Source: Paenibacillus sp. Marseille-Q4541
GTDB taxonomy: Bacteria; Bacillota; Bacilli; Paenibacillales; Paenibacillaceae
Assembly: GCF_018310695.1 (NCBI RefSeq)
Contig: NZ_JAGXCY010000003.1
Span: forward strand, 248,001-312,000
DNA length: 64,000 bases
Direction of reading: 5' to 3'
The notes under the pieces are model-generated. The model had not been told where the DNA came from. It searched no databases and saw only the letters and a program-made list of their open reading frames with translations. The first letter of the stretch is position 1; each line of letters opens with the position of its first letter. Shown piece after piece: positions 52,044 through 61,700 of this stretch. Made by a program: the position numbers and the translations under genes.

Positions 52044-53525
52044 ATGAATCTGGTAGAACCATTACTGACTCATGCAAGACAGCAGCCGGACATAGTAGCC
52101 TTATCTCACGGTAAAGTGAGCCTAACTTATTCGGAACTCGTACAGAGGATGATGCAAATCGCCCAGGGACTACAACAAAATGGACTTATTCACGAAAAAG
52201 TAGCTATTTTATCTACAAATCGCCTTGAATTTGTAGAAGTTTTTCTAGGGGCTGTGTATGCAGGATGTGTACCTATTCCTATGGATCCGAAATGGAGCAG
52301 TAAAGAAATAAATGCGATCATACAAGAGTGTCAGCCGAAAATGATTTTTACAGAGACTAGATTCGTTAAGAATCTAATCTTTCAGGCTAGAAAGCCAGAA
52401 CTTCTAACTTTTAATGATGAAGCTGAGGGTTCCTATGACCAATGGGTAGAGTCATTAAAACCGGAATCTAAAATGGATGAAACCAATGAGTTATTATTCA
52501 TTGGTTTCACTTCAGGGACAACAGGAACGCCTAAAGGATATATGCGAACTCATATGTCTTGGATTAAAAGCTTTGAAGCGACGGGAGAAGCATTTGAATT
52601 CGACAATATGGAGCACGTTATAGCACCGGGTCCACTCGTACACTCCTTATCGTTATTCGCGTTAATGCAGAGTTTATCTAGTGGCGCGACCTTTCACATA
52701 GTACAACAATTTAATGCAAGAGAAGTTCTTGATCTCTGCAAGAAGTTTCAAAATGCAATTTTATTTGTCGTGCCTACCATGATCGAATCCATGCTGCATC
52801 AAGCTATCCCTGAGGACATGCAAATTCAAGCAATCATTAGTTCAGGCGGGAAATGGACAGAGGTATCAAAGCAAAAGAGTAAGGAAGTATTTAGCGGTGC
52901 TAAAATTTATGAATATTACGGCTCCTCCGAATCAAGTTACATTAGTTATTTGAATGTTCGTGACGAGCTTAAAATGAATTCAATAGGTAAACCTTTTTCG
53001 GGTGTGGAGATATCCATTCGGAATGAAAATTCCGAGGAGGTTTCCATTGGGGTCGCTGGGCAGCTCTTCATACGTAGTGAGATGATGTTTATAGGCTATT
53101 ATGATCTGCCCGAAGAAACGAAAAAAGTTTTTCAAGACGGCTGGCTTATTCTTGGAGATTATGTATATCTCGATGAAGACGGATATTTGTATTTAGCTGG
53201 AAGATCCAAAAATATGATGGTAACCGGCGGGCTTAATGTATTCCCAGAGGAAATTGAGTCTGTGCTGCTAAGGCTTCCGGAAATTCAGGAAGTCATGGTA
53301 CTCGGAATGCCAGATCCTTATTGGGGAGATCAGGTAACGGCACTCGTGAAATGGAAAGGTAAACAGCGGTTATCTATCGATGAAATCAAAAATTATTGCC
53401 GTCATTATGTAGCAAGTTACAAGGCACCAAAGCAGCTCATCACGGTCGATGAGTTTATCTACACGAGTAGTGGAAAATTAGCTCGCCAAGCGATGAAAGA
53501 TTACATGAAGAGAGTGATAGTATGA
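52044..53525 (+). CDS. Acyl-CoA synthetase (AMP-binding, ANL superfamily)
   Basis: A 493-residue ligase that activates a carboxylic acid via acyl-AMP. Core motifs are present: the P-loop TSGTTGTPKG at about residues 155-164, YEYYGSSESS (A5), the hinge GDYVYLDEDGYLYLAGRSKN (A7-A8), and the catalytic Lys477 in SSGKLARQ (A10). Its length is on the short side of the family, similar to YngI- or MenE-like members. It is the first gene of the operon and overlaps the thiolase start by four bases (ATGA). Substrate: a fatty or aromatic acid, not determinable from sequence. Confidence 0.95.
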   Translation: MNLVEPLLTHARQQPDIVALSHGKVSLTYSELVQRMMQIAQGLQQNGLIHEKVAILSTNRLEFVEVFLGAVYAGCVPIPMDPKWSSKEINAIIQECQPKMIFTETRFVKNLIFQARKPELLTFNDEAEGSYDQWVESLKPESKMDETNELLFIGFTSGTTGTPKGYMRTHMSWIKSFEATGEAFEFDNMEHVIAPGPLVHSLSLFALMQSLSSGATFHIVQQFNAREVLDLCKKFQNAILFVVPTMIESMLHQAIPEDMQIQAIISSGGKWTEVSKQKSKEVFSGAKIYEYYGSSESSYISYLNVRDELKMNSIGKPFSGVEISIRNENSEEVSIGVAGQLFIRSEMMFIGYYDLPEETKKVFQDGWLILGDYVYLDEDGYLYLAGRSKNMMVTGGLNVFPEEIESVLLRLPEIQEVMVLGMPDPYWGDQVTALVKWKGKQRLSIDEIKNYCRHYVASYKAPKQLITVDEFIYTSSGKLARQAMKDYMKRVIV

Positions 53526-54673
53526 CAGAAGCTGTGATTGTCATGGCTAAACGTACGCCGATTGGTAGAATGGGTGGCGTTCTAAATCGGCTTGAACCGG
53601 AAGACTTATTAGCGCCACTTATACGACATACTATAACTGTAACGAAATTGCCTCAGGAATCTATAGATGATGTGATCATAGGCAATGTTGTAGGTCCAGG
53701 TGGTAATATAGCAAGAGTTGCAGCGCTTGAAGCAGGGCTGCCTGTCTCTGTACCAGGAGTTACGGTGGATCGGCAGTGTGGTTCGGGGCTAGAGGCAATC
53801 AATATAGCGGCACGATTAATACAAAGTGGAGCAGGTGAGGTTTATTTAGCAGGTGGTGTGGAAAGCACAAGCCGTGCGCCATGGAAAATGGCCAAGCCTC
53901 AAACATTAATGGGCGTACCACAGCTATATACACGGGCTCATTTCACCCCAAGCTCTTATGGCGATCCCGATATGGGCATTGCCGCAGAGAATGTCGCGAA
54001 TAAATACGCAATATCTAGAGAAGAGCAAGACCTTTATGCTTTAAACAGCCATCAAAAAGCAATTCATGCTCAGCAAATGGGCCGATTTCAGCAGGAGATT
54101 GTACCCTTACAAATAGAGGGGGATTGGATAACAACTGACGAATGTCCAAGAGCGAGTACAAGCTACGATAAGCTACAAAAACTAAAACCTATTTTTCTTG
54201 AAAATGGTACGGTAACTGCTGGCAATACTTGTCCGATCAATGATGGAGCCGCTCTTGTATTAATGATGTCCCGTGAAAAATGTGAGGAGTATAAGTTAAA
54301 GCCGACCCTGCGTATAGTGGATGCTCAATCAGCTGGAGTCGATCCAAATTACTTAGGTATGGGTCCTGTCCCCGCTGTTCAAAAGATATTGAGACGTCAA
54401 CAACTGTCTGTGGATGATCTTGATATCGTAGAATTTAATGAAGCATTCGCCTCACAAGTATTAGCTTCACTGAATGAGCTTCAGATTCCAGAGGAAAAGG
54501 TCAACTTGGGAGGCGGTGCACTGGCTATTGGTCATCCCTACGGTGCATCAGGGGCAATATTAATGACGCGACTATGTGCTGAAATGCTACATAATCCTTA
54601 TAAAAGAGGCCTTGCCACACTTGGCATTGGTGGTGGTATGGGTATCGCGACTATCGTTGAGGCTGCGATATGA
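53522..54673 (+). CDS. Thiolase (acetyl-CoA C-acyltransferase)
   Basis: A 383-residue thiolase. The acylated Cys86 lies in VDRQCGSGLEAINIA, followed by the NEAFA motif (His replaced by the usual NEAF context) and GGALAIGHPYGASGA with the catalytic His; the C-terminal Gly-rich GIGGGMGIATIVEA completes the site. It catalyses either cleavage of 3-ketoacyl-CoA or Claisen condensation of two acyl-CoAs. Its ATG overlaps the stop of the previous gene and its stop overlaps the next start, each by four bases. Confidence 0.95.
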   Translation: MTEAVIVMAKRTPIGRMGGVLNRLEPEDLLAPLIRHTITVTKLPQESIDDVIIGNVVGPGGNIARVAALEAGLPVSVPGVTVDRQCGSGLEAINIAARLIQSGAGEVYLAGGVESTSRAPWKMAKPQTLMGVPQLYTRAHFTPSSYGDPDMGIAAENVANKYAISREEQDLYALNSHQKAIHAQQMGRFQQEIVPLQIEGDWITTDECPRASTSYDKLQKLKPIFLENGTVTAGNTCPINDGAALVLMMSREKCEEYKLKPTLRIVDAQSAGVDPNYLGMGPVPAVQKILRRQQLSVDDLDIVEFNEAFASQVLASLNELQIPEEKVNLGGGALAIGHPYGASGAILMTRLCAEMLHNPYKRGLATLGIGGGMGIATIVEAAI

Positions 54674-55050
54674 ACAGGATTCATCATCAACTTTATATTA
54701 CAGCGGAATGGATTTCTCAGTATGCTCTCAGTATTGAAGCTCCCTTGCAGAGCATACAAGGAATACTTATGGCCCCCGCTACAATGCCTATCATTTTCTG
54801 GCAAGAATTTCATATCCCATGGATAGATAAAAATGAATCCTTAATTCACGGTTCGCAGTATTTTTCATATAAGGCAGCGATTACTGAAGGAATGGTCTTA
54901 GACTGTGAGTTAGCACTAACAAAAGTGGAGAGAAAAGCAGGCAGACAAGGGACACTGACATTGTTTACCCATGAGCTTACTTGCACATGTAATGGCAAGC
55001 CTATTGTCACAGCTGAAACGGTGTTGATTCGGGTAGGTGATAAACATTGA
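54670..55050 (+). CDS. FAS1-like/MaoC N-terminal dehydratase domain protein
   Basis: A 126-residue hot-dog protein. ITAEWISQYALSIEAPLQSI, MAPATMPIIFWQEF and LIHGSQYFSYKAAITEGMVL form the pattern of the MaoC_dehydrat_N (FAS1-like) family, which pairs with a second MaoC domain to make an enoyl-CoA hydratase. Active-site residues are expected in the partner. It overlaps both neighbours by four bases. The pair of small hot-dog genes is like the HadA-HadB dehydratase of mycobacteria (family knowledge). Confidence 0.85.
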   Translation: MNRIHHQLYITAEWISQYALSIEAPLQSIQGILMAPATMPIIFWQEFHIPWIDKNESLIHGSQYFSYKAAITEGMVLDCELALTKVERKAGRQGTLTLFTHELTCTCNGKPIVTAETVLIRVGDKH

Positions 55051-55391
55051 AGAAACGCATAACATATGAAGCAATCCACCGTTATGCTGCTGCTTCTAAA
55101 GATACAGCAGACATTCATGTAGACGCTGAATCCGCAGCAAGTGCAGGATTCAAGCGTCCTATCGTACATGGTATGTATATTATGGGATTGGCCCAATCCC
55201 TATATCTACTTGAGCATCCAGAACAATGGATCACAACGTATAAACTAAAATTTCTAAATCCACTTTTAGTGGATTCGGAAGTGATTTTTGATTTTGAAGG
55301 TACCGGCGACGATATTCTAGTGACCATTTCAGGGGAAGACGGGGAATTGATTGCAACCGGTGCTTTGTCTGTGAAAGGGAGGCTGCCATGA
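55047..55391 (+). CDS. MaoC-type enoyl-CoA hydratase/dehydratase
   Basis: A 114-residue hot-dog protein with the hydratase site: the Asp/His pair in DTADIHVDAESAASAGFKRP followed by IVHGMYIMG. These are the conserved residues of (R)-specific MaoC hydratases. The start is TTG 55047, which overlaps the previous stop (TTGA) and has GTAGGTGA upstream. With the previous gene it should form a heterodimer that interconverts (R)-3-hydroxyacyl-CoA and enoyl-CoA. Confidence 0.9.
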   Translation: MKKRITYEAIHRYAAASKDTADIHVDAESAASAGFKRPIVHGMYIMGLAQSLYLLEHPEQWITTYKLKFLNPLLVDSEVIFDFEGTGDDILVTISGEDGELIATGALSVKGRLP

Positions 55392-56218
55392 GAAAAGTAG
55401 CGATCATCACAGGATCAACGAGGGGAATCGGGCGCAGTATTGCAGTACAACTTGCACAGAGCGGTTATGAGGTCGTTGTTAATGGGACCAATCAAATGTT
55501 AATCGACCAAGTTGTACAGGAGATTCATGAAGCGGGTGGCATTGCGATGGGCTACTGTGCCCATATTGGAGATCCGAACCTAGTTACTGCTATGATAGAT
55601 GCTGTAATAGCGGAATATGGACGCATCGATGTACTGATTCATAATGCTGGTAATTTACATGATCAAAAATGTCTTCATATGACCGATGAAGAATGGCAAT
55701 CCATAATCGATGTTCATTTGAATGGTGCCTTTTATACGATTCAGCGAGTACTGCCGCATATGCTAGATGACGGAGGAGACATCATTCTGATGACTTCTAC
55801 AGCGGGTTTAACAGGTTCGATTGGGCAAGTGAATTATAGTGCGGCGAAAGCTGGAATACTCGGTATCGTGTGGACACTTGCAGCAGAATTAAAGAAGAGT
55901 CGGATTCGGGTGAATGGCATTTCACCAGCAGCCTTAACGGATATGACTAGGCCGGTAATCGATCATCTAAAGGAAAAATATGAACGGCGTAATGAGCCGT
56001 TCCCTGCCTACTGGCGAATAGGAGAAGCAGAGGATATTGCCTATTTCGTGGATGCTTTATTAGCACAGCCAGATCCAGAGTTAACAGGAGAAATATTTGG
56101 TGTGAACGGATCCAAGTTATCAAAATGGCAGAAACCTCAGTCTGTCTTTTCAGAAGACAGTGTCGAAGCATTCTTCACTACTTGGTATCAGCAGAAGGAA
56201 AAGGGAAGTTCATGCTAA
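55388..56218 (+). CDS. Short-chain dehydrogenase/reductase, FabG-like
   Basis: A 276-residue SDR. The NAD(P)-binding loop is ITGSTRGIGRSIA, the catalytic Asn/Ser region is LIHNAGN and LMTSTAGLTG, and the YxxxK pair is YSAAKAG. The substrate would be a 3-ketoacyl- or 3-hydroxyacyl-CoA. The ATG overlaps the previous stop by four bases. Its (R)- or (S)-stereochemistry is not visible, but pairing with MaoC-type hydratases suggests (R). Confidence 0.92.
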   Translation: MRKVAIITGSTRGIGRSIAVQLAQSGYEVVVNGTNQMLIDQVVQEIHEAGGIAMGYCAHIGDPNLVTAMIDAVIAEYGRIDVLIHNAGNLHDQKCLHMTDEEWQSIIDVHLNGAFYTIQRVLPHMLDDGGDIILMTSTAGLTGSIGQVNYSAAKAGILGIVWTLAAELKKSRIRVNGISPAALTDMTRPVIDHLKEKYERRNEPFPAYWRIGEAEDIAYFVDALLAQPDPELTGEIFGVNGSKLSKWQKPQSVFSEDSVEAFFTTWYQQKEKGSSC

Positions 56219-56253
56219 CTTGAAATCAAGTCCATTTTATGGAGGTGTAGATA

Positions 56254-57213
56254 ATGAAATGGAATACTCGTATCACCGAATTATTGCATATTAAGTATCC
56301 AATCATACAAGGAGGACTTGCTTATTTAGGTTATTCAGACCTCGCGGCTGCCGTTTCGAATGCTGGTGGACTGGGCCAAATTACAGCGATGAGTCTCCCG
56401 AATGCAGATGCACTTCGTCAAGAAATTGTACGTGTACGTCAATTAACAGATCAGCCATTTGGTGTGAATTTTGCTATTGGCATGCATGGTGCATCCTATA
56501 TGGACCGAGTGCAGGTCGCGATGGAAGAGCGAGTACCTGTAGTGACAATTACAGGCGGAAACCCTACCGAAATTTTAGAAATACTGGAGCCTACGGATAT
56601 CCATACGCTGGTGCTAGTTTCCTCAAGGAGACAGGCACAAAAAGCGGAACAACTAGGGGCATCTGCTGTTATTGTTGTAGGACAGGAGGGCGGAGGACAT
56701 TTAGGACGTGACGATGTTGGAACCATGGTGCTTGTGCCTCAGGTAGTCGATTCCGTCTCCATTCCTGTTGTTGCCTCTGGCGGAATCGGGGATGGACGGG
56801 GGTGGATGGCTGCCCATGCACTTGGTGCAGACGGAATTGAAATGGGGACGCGATTTATTGCTACACAGGAATGTGTCCATGCTTCATCCTCCTATAAAAA
56901 GGCTTTAATAGAGAGTTCGGAAAGCGATACTGTTGTAATCAAACGTTCGATTCATTCTCCAGCCAGAGTACTCAAAAGTGAATATGCTGATAAAATTCTT
57001 GAAATTGAGCGCGTGTCCCCAACGTATGAAGCTCTAAAAAACTATATCAGCGGTGAAGCGAATAGACGCTGGATTTGCGATGACAAGAAGGAAGAAGGCT
57101 TTGGCTGGGCTGGTCAAGTAACGGGTATGATTCAAGATATTCCCACCGTTTCCGAGTTGATAGACAGAATGATTAAGGATGCAGAGAGGATTCGGGAAAA
57201 ATGGAGGACTTGA
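56254..57213 (+). CDS. Nitronate monooxygenase / FabK-like flavoprotein
   Basis: A 319-residue FMN-dependent TIM-barrel protein. FMN-binding and catalytic signatures are visible: YPIIQGGLAYLGYSDLAAAV, the catalytic-type His in GQEGGGHLGRDD, and VVASGGIGDGRGWMAAHALG. The family includes nitronate monooxygenases and the enoyl-ACP reductase FabK, which cannot be separated from sequence alone. It has its own TGGAGGTG site and is 35 bases after the SDR gene. In this operon a FabK-like enoyl-CoA reductase role is attractive. Confidence 0.9.
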   Translation: MKWNTRITELLHIKYPIIQGGLAYLGYSDLAAAVSNAGGLGQITAMSLPNADALRQEIVRVRQLTDQPFGVNFAIGMHGASYMDRVQVAMEERVPVVTITGGNPTEILEILEPTDIHTLVLVSSRRQAQKAEQLGASAVIVVGQEGGGHLGRDDVGTMVLVPQVVDSVSIPVVASGGIGDGRGWMAAHALGADGIEMGTRFIATQECVHASSSYKKALIESSESDTVVIKRSIHSPARVLKSEYADKILEIERVSPTYEALKNYISGEANRRWICDDKKEEGFGWAGQVTGMIQDIPTVSELIDRMIKDAERIREKWRT

Positions 57214-57234
57214 TAGATATTCGAATTGGAACGC

Positions 57235-57290
57235 AAAAAAGGAGCTTCCCTAGAAGTAGAAAACCTACTTTTGGGAGAGCTCCTTATTTT
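57235..57290. terminator. Bidirectional terminator between the operon and the AraC gene
   Basis: A long hairpin: AAAAAGGAGCT ... AGCTCCTTATTTT with an inner stem AAGTAG / CTACTT. It separates convergent genes. Confidence 0.88.
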
Positions 57291-57302
57291 ATAATCAATA
57301 AC

Positions 57303-58163
57303 CTAAATATCCTTTGTACGGAGTGTTTTGAATTCTTTTGGTGTGACGCCACTGTATTTCTTAAAGACCGTTGAGAAATATTGTGCGCTTGAAAAACCGA
57401 GTTTGGACGATATTTCTGTAATCGAGAATTCTGTATTGCATATATAATTCATGGCTTTATCCACTTTAGCAATACATATGTAATCTTTCACCGTTATATT
57501 TACATATTTTTTAAAAATTTTCGATAAGTACCTCGTTGTTATATTACAGTTCTGAGCTACATCCTCTAGTGCAATATTACTTTCCATATTTTGATTAATG
57601 AAATGGATAGCTCGAATAGCGATGGGGTTATTTACACTAAACATTTTGCGAGCACTCTGTTCGATCTCACGTGAGAGTAGAAACAACAATTCGTAAATAT
57701 AAATATTAGCTAGAGAAACGTGATGCATCTCTGCTTCATTATTCATTTCTTCACAAATTCGCTCAACACAGGAAAGAAGCTGATCCGTAAATGAATGAAA
57801 AGTATAAGCACTATGTGCATCTGTCAAGTAATGCAAGAATTTAATGTTTTCATTCACTTTTGGATCTGTAGCGATAAGGCTTTCCGGACTAAAGTGGATT
57901 TGTAAAAAAACGGCTGTTTGATCCGACTTTACATGAAAAGAGTGAATCATATGAGAGAAGATAACCATTAGCTCACCCTTATGCACGGTAATGACTTCAC
58001 CGTTAACCGTGATGTCGCATTCTCCTTCTTTCATTAAACAGATCTCGATATTTTTATGGCAATGAGGTCCAAAAAAATATCCTGGTTTCAGCGTGCGCTG
58101 AAACGCATTATAGATCATGTTTTGTTCTAGCTCATGATATAAGAATTCAACTGCCCCTTTCAC
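57303..58163 (-). CDS. AraC family regulator with cupin sensor
   Basis: A protein of about 286 residues. The frame is open to ATG 58199, but GGGGGTG lies six bases before GTG 58163, which gives a natural start (MKGAVEFLYHELEQNMIYNA). The N-terminal cupin has HCHKNIEICLMKEGECDITV, and the C-terminus carries both helix-turn-helix motifs (IALEDVAQNCNITTRYLSKI, SITEISSKLGFSSAQYFSTV). It is convergent with the acyl-CoA operon and divergent from the GH101 gene, so the latter is its more likely target; cupin-AraC regulators commonly control glycosidase genes. Confidence 0.92.
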   Translation of the reverse strand: MKGAVEFLYHELEQNMIYNAFQRTLKPGYFFGPHCHKNIEICLMKEGECDITVNGEVITVHKGELMVIFSHMIHSFHVKSDQTAVFLQIHFSPESLIATDPKVNENIKFLHYLTDAHSAYTFHSFTDQLLSCVERICEEMNNEAEMHHVSLANIYIYELLFLLSREIEQSARKMFSVNNPIAIRAIHFINQNMESNIALEDVAQNCNITTRYLSKIFKKYVNITVKDYICIAKVDKAMNYICNTEFSITEISSKLGFSSAQYFSTVFKKYSGVTPKEFKTLRTKDI

Positions 58164-58733
58164 AGCAAACACCCCCGATAGTATTCTACAGCTGATCATG
58201 ATTTCTCATTGTTTCTTATTTTGCTAAGGGAGAATCATTTCCCCTGCCAAGAATTCAGATGAAAAAATAGCTGAGTAGCCGTTTCTTTTTGAAATCACGA
58301 ATCTATTCCTTTATTTAGTTCCTTATTTCAAACACTTTTTCCTTTTTTGGTTACTTATTGAAAGCTAATGAAAGAACAAATTTGATAAAATCAAAAATGT
58401 AATATGTTGTAAAAAGGAAAAGCGAGATTACTCTATTATGCTTGGAGTTTCACCACTAAGGCAGACCACACTCTTGTGGAAGTCAACCTAAATGTTAACT
58501 AGAGGTTCAAGATTACTCGGAAAGGAGTTTAAACCCTGAAACTCAAACGCAATCGCTCGTAGGTGAGACTTATCTGACACTTAGACTCTGAAACTGCAGT
58601 TCATGCTGCTAACGTAGGTTCAGGTAGCATGATATTGAAATGGAGCCGCTGTCTTTTTATGACAAAATAATTGCAAACGCTTACTTATTATGTAAGGTAA
58701 TTTGGAATTAACCTAATGAGGAGGATTAATTTG
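58164..58733. other. 570-base gap with possible structured RNA and promoter of GH101 gene
   Basis: Bases about 58432-58665 have no coding signal but contain several short hairpins close together: CCACA-CTCT-TGTGG, GAGTTT-AAACCCTG-AAACTC, CTC-GTAGGT-GAG and GCAG-TTCATG-CTGC. Base composition here is higher in GC than the AT-rich DNA on both sides. This suggests a non-coding RNA or leader, perhaps a mobile-element-related RNA. I could not match it to a named riboswitch. Confidence 0.4.
58671..58685 (+). promoter_or_regulatory. Candidate cre site for CcpA before the GH101 gene
   Basis: TTGCAAACGCTTACT fits WTGNAANCGNWNNCW at every defined position and lies 49 bases before the start codon. It is the second such site in the window, again before a secreted polysaccharide-active enzyme. 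Confidence 0.6.
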
Positions 58734-61700
58734 GTGCAGAAAACAAGTAATAAAATGATATCCAAATTGTTTATTTGGATGATGGTTTTGTTGGTTGCTT
58801 CAAGTCAGATGGTAGTACTTCCTGTAAGTACTTCTTATGCTGCAGAAGCAGAAGATAGTGATTTGCCGACTGCAGCAATAGAAAAAACGATCAAAAGTAT
58901 TCCTCAAATCGAGGTTAATACCTACGTTGGTGAGCAACCAGAACTCCCTTCGGTAGTACAAGCCGTCTACAGTGACAGTACTACGACAGAAGTCGCGGTG
59001 AGCTGGGAACCGGTCAACCCTTCTGACTATGCGCAGGAAGGGACCTTTAATTTAGAAGGAAGTGCAGAAGGCACGGATATTAAAGCTAAGGCAGTAATTA
59101 CGGTTATTCAAAGCGGGGATACAATAGAAGACGTAGACATGGATCGCTTTCTAGATGAGATAAAGAACAACATTCCAAGCGGCCAAGAAGTCGTATCGTA
59201 TACGAATAATTATCAGTCTATGGAACCGGAAGCGATAACTTTCATCCACGGAAGTGGAACTGCTTCTGTAAATAATGGATTGACAATTTCGATCAACAAT
59301 TTGGAGAGTAATCGAGCTGTCGCTACGTGGGATAAAGCTCCTTGGCTTTCTGCAGGAATCATTGATACAACGATGCGATATACAAGCTCACATCAAAGCA
59401 ATATAGGTTTTGTTCTAGGATCTAATGATAAAAACCAAGGTATGGCGATCCGCTATGATTCTGGAACTACCTGGGTTATTCAGAGTCCAGATGGTTCAAG
59501 TAAATATGAAGTATTCGAAGGTCCCAAACTCGAATTGGATACGGATTACCATATTCAGATCGGGTTTAACGGAACAAAGCTTCTGGTCGTTGTAGACGGC
59601 AAGGCTTATTACAATAAGGATACAGATTTAATGAGTCAGTCGATTGGAATAGGTCAGATTGGATTATTTAAGCGTTATGCAACAGGAAAAGTCACCATCA
59701 AAAATTTACGTATTGAAGGTGTTGGGACTAAGGTAAAACCTCCGACTAATATTAATTATGTCCAAGATTATGAAGATTCAAGTTATGTACCTCGTTGGTC
59801 AGGGTTAAATGCCAAGGTCGTTACTGATCTTACGGGCAATAAGGTTCTCTCCTTAAAAAAAGGAACAAGTGAACGAGGCGTGGATTTAGATTCTCCAGAG
59901 ATTCAACAAGGTACGCTTTCTTTAGATTTTAAGCTGATTAATCCAGATAAGCTGGGGAATGGGCAAGGGTTTGCTTTTGGTTTTAGAATGAATGATTCGG
60001 CGAGTATTTTTAATGAGATCGGTGTTGATCCAAGTAGCTGGATCCCAGAGTCTAATGCGGGGTGGGGAAGTAAGCTCGATATTCCTTATCCAATTCAAGG
60101 CAGATGGAACAATTTGATGTTTAATTTTAACGGAAAAACAATCACCGTTTATATGAATAAAAAGCAAATTGGCGATATTACTTTTGCACAATTTACAGAA
60201 GCAGCAGGACGTTTCGGTCTTCGCATTAGAAGTACTGTAGAATTGCAGATTGATAATGTGCAGTATACTAGCGAGATCATTCAACCGAAACAAATTACGG
60301 AATATAGAAATGATTTTCAAGATGGTATTACAGGTAACTGGAGTGATGGCACACCTTCCATTATTACAGAGGGCAACAACCGGATATTAAAACTTTCAAA
60401 TTTAGGTGAACAGACGTTGAATTTGGATGCTGAGCCTCTTCAAAGTGCAACTTATTTGGTGGATTTTAAACCTACAACCAATCAAGTTGGATGGGTTATA
60501 GGCGAAGGCGCTACTGTTAAATATGAAGGTGCGAAATGGGTTTTGAAAAAGGGTGAGTTCAGCACTGATTTTGTAGCATCGGAGAGTTCCGATTTTAGTC
60601 CTGTGCCTAATGTTTGGAATAGAGTGGGTCTTCAGTATTCAGATTCATCCGTAACCTTAAGCATTAATGGTACTGAATTACATGCAAGCTTACCAGTAGG
60701 AGAGCAATTCGGAGAAGGACGTTTTGGCGTGATTGCTCAAAATTACATTTATATCGATAATATTCTCTTTACTGAAGAATTCCTCGATATGGATACCTCC
60801 TCCACACATGCTGACAAATTGATCTATGAAGAATACTATGAAGCTGATCCTAATCTTAACTGGGAAGGGTTGGTAGGTTCACAGCTGATTTCTGGTGGAT
60901 ATTTGCAAGGTGTGGTAGAAGCGGGAAGCACAGCTATAAATAAAGATGTAACTCCAGTCCAAAATGGGATCTACCAGGTGAAAATGCAGGCAGACGGAGT
61001 AGCAGGTGTGAGACTAGGAAATGTCACTATTTATGAGGAAAGTCCGGGCAAGTGGGCATATCAGCTTGATGGCAGTAATGCTACGGTAGATATTGGCAAC
61101 GCGAGCGAAATCGAACCAGGCAAAGATTACACGCTTCGTGTGACGATGATTGAACAGCAACTGAGTCTATATGTGAATGGAATTATGGTTGGCAGTGGAA
61201 CTGTTGATGGATTCTCGCCAGGAGAATTCGGCATATATAATTCTACAGATCATGAAATCGAGGTTAAGATAGACGCGATTACCGCGGAAGAGATTCGAGT
61301 GTATGAACCGAATTATACGGAGCAAAACTGGGGTCCGCTGGATAGCAGTAAACCAGTGGTACTTAAAAACGAAGAGGATCTTATCGAATTGAACATGCCA
61401 GGTGTTTCACTTGCTGTAGATAAGGACAGTCCTAAATTCGTTGATCAGCTGGTTACCTTTGATTATAAAACCAATGTGTCTGCAGGTTCAGATGGTGGCA
61501 GATATGGTTTTCTATTAAGAGGTTCTGCTGCGGATCGTTATGTGTCGGTTGTTCACGATATTAATGGTAAGTGGAAGTTAACTGCTAATGGGAATGAGGT
61601 TTCCTTCCCGAACACATATGAGATGAAAGCAGACACGTTCTATAATATTGAGATTCGTATGGTGGGAACTACGGTTAGTTTAAAAATTACCGATACTGAA

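Noticed and set aside
58432..58665. Possible known riboswitch (T-box, cobalamin, lysine or cyclic-di-AMP type)
   Set aside because: None of the conserved cores of these classes could be found by eye.
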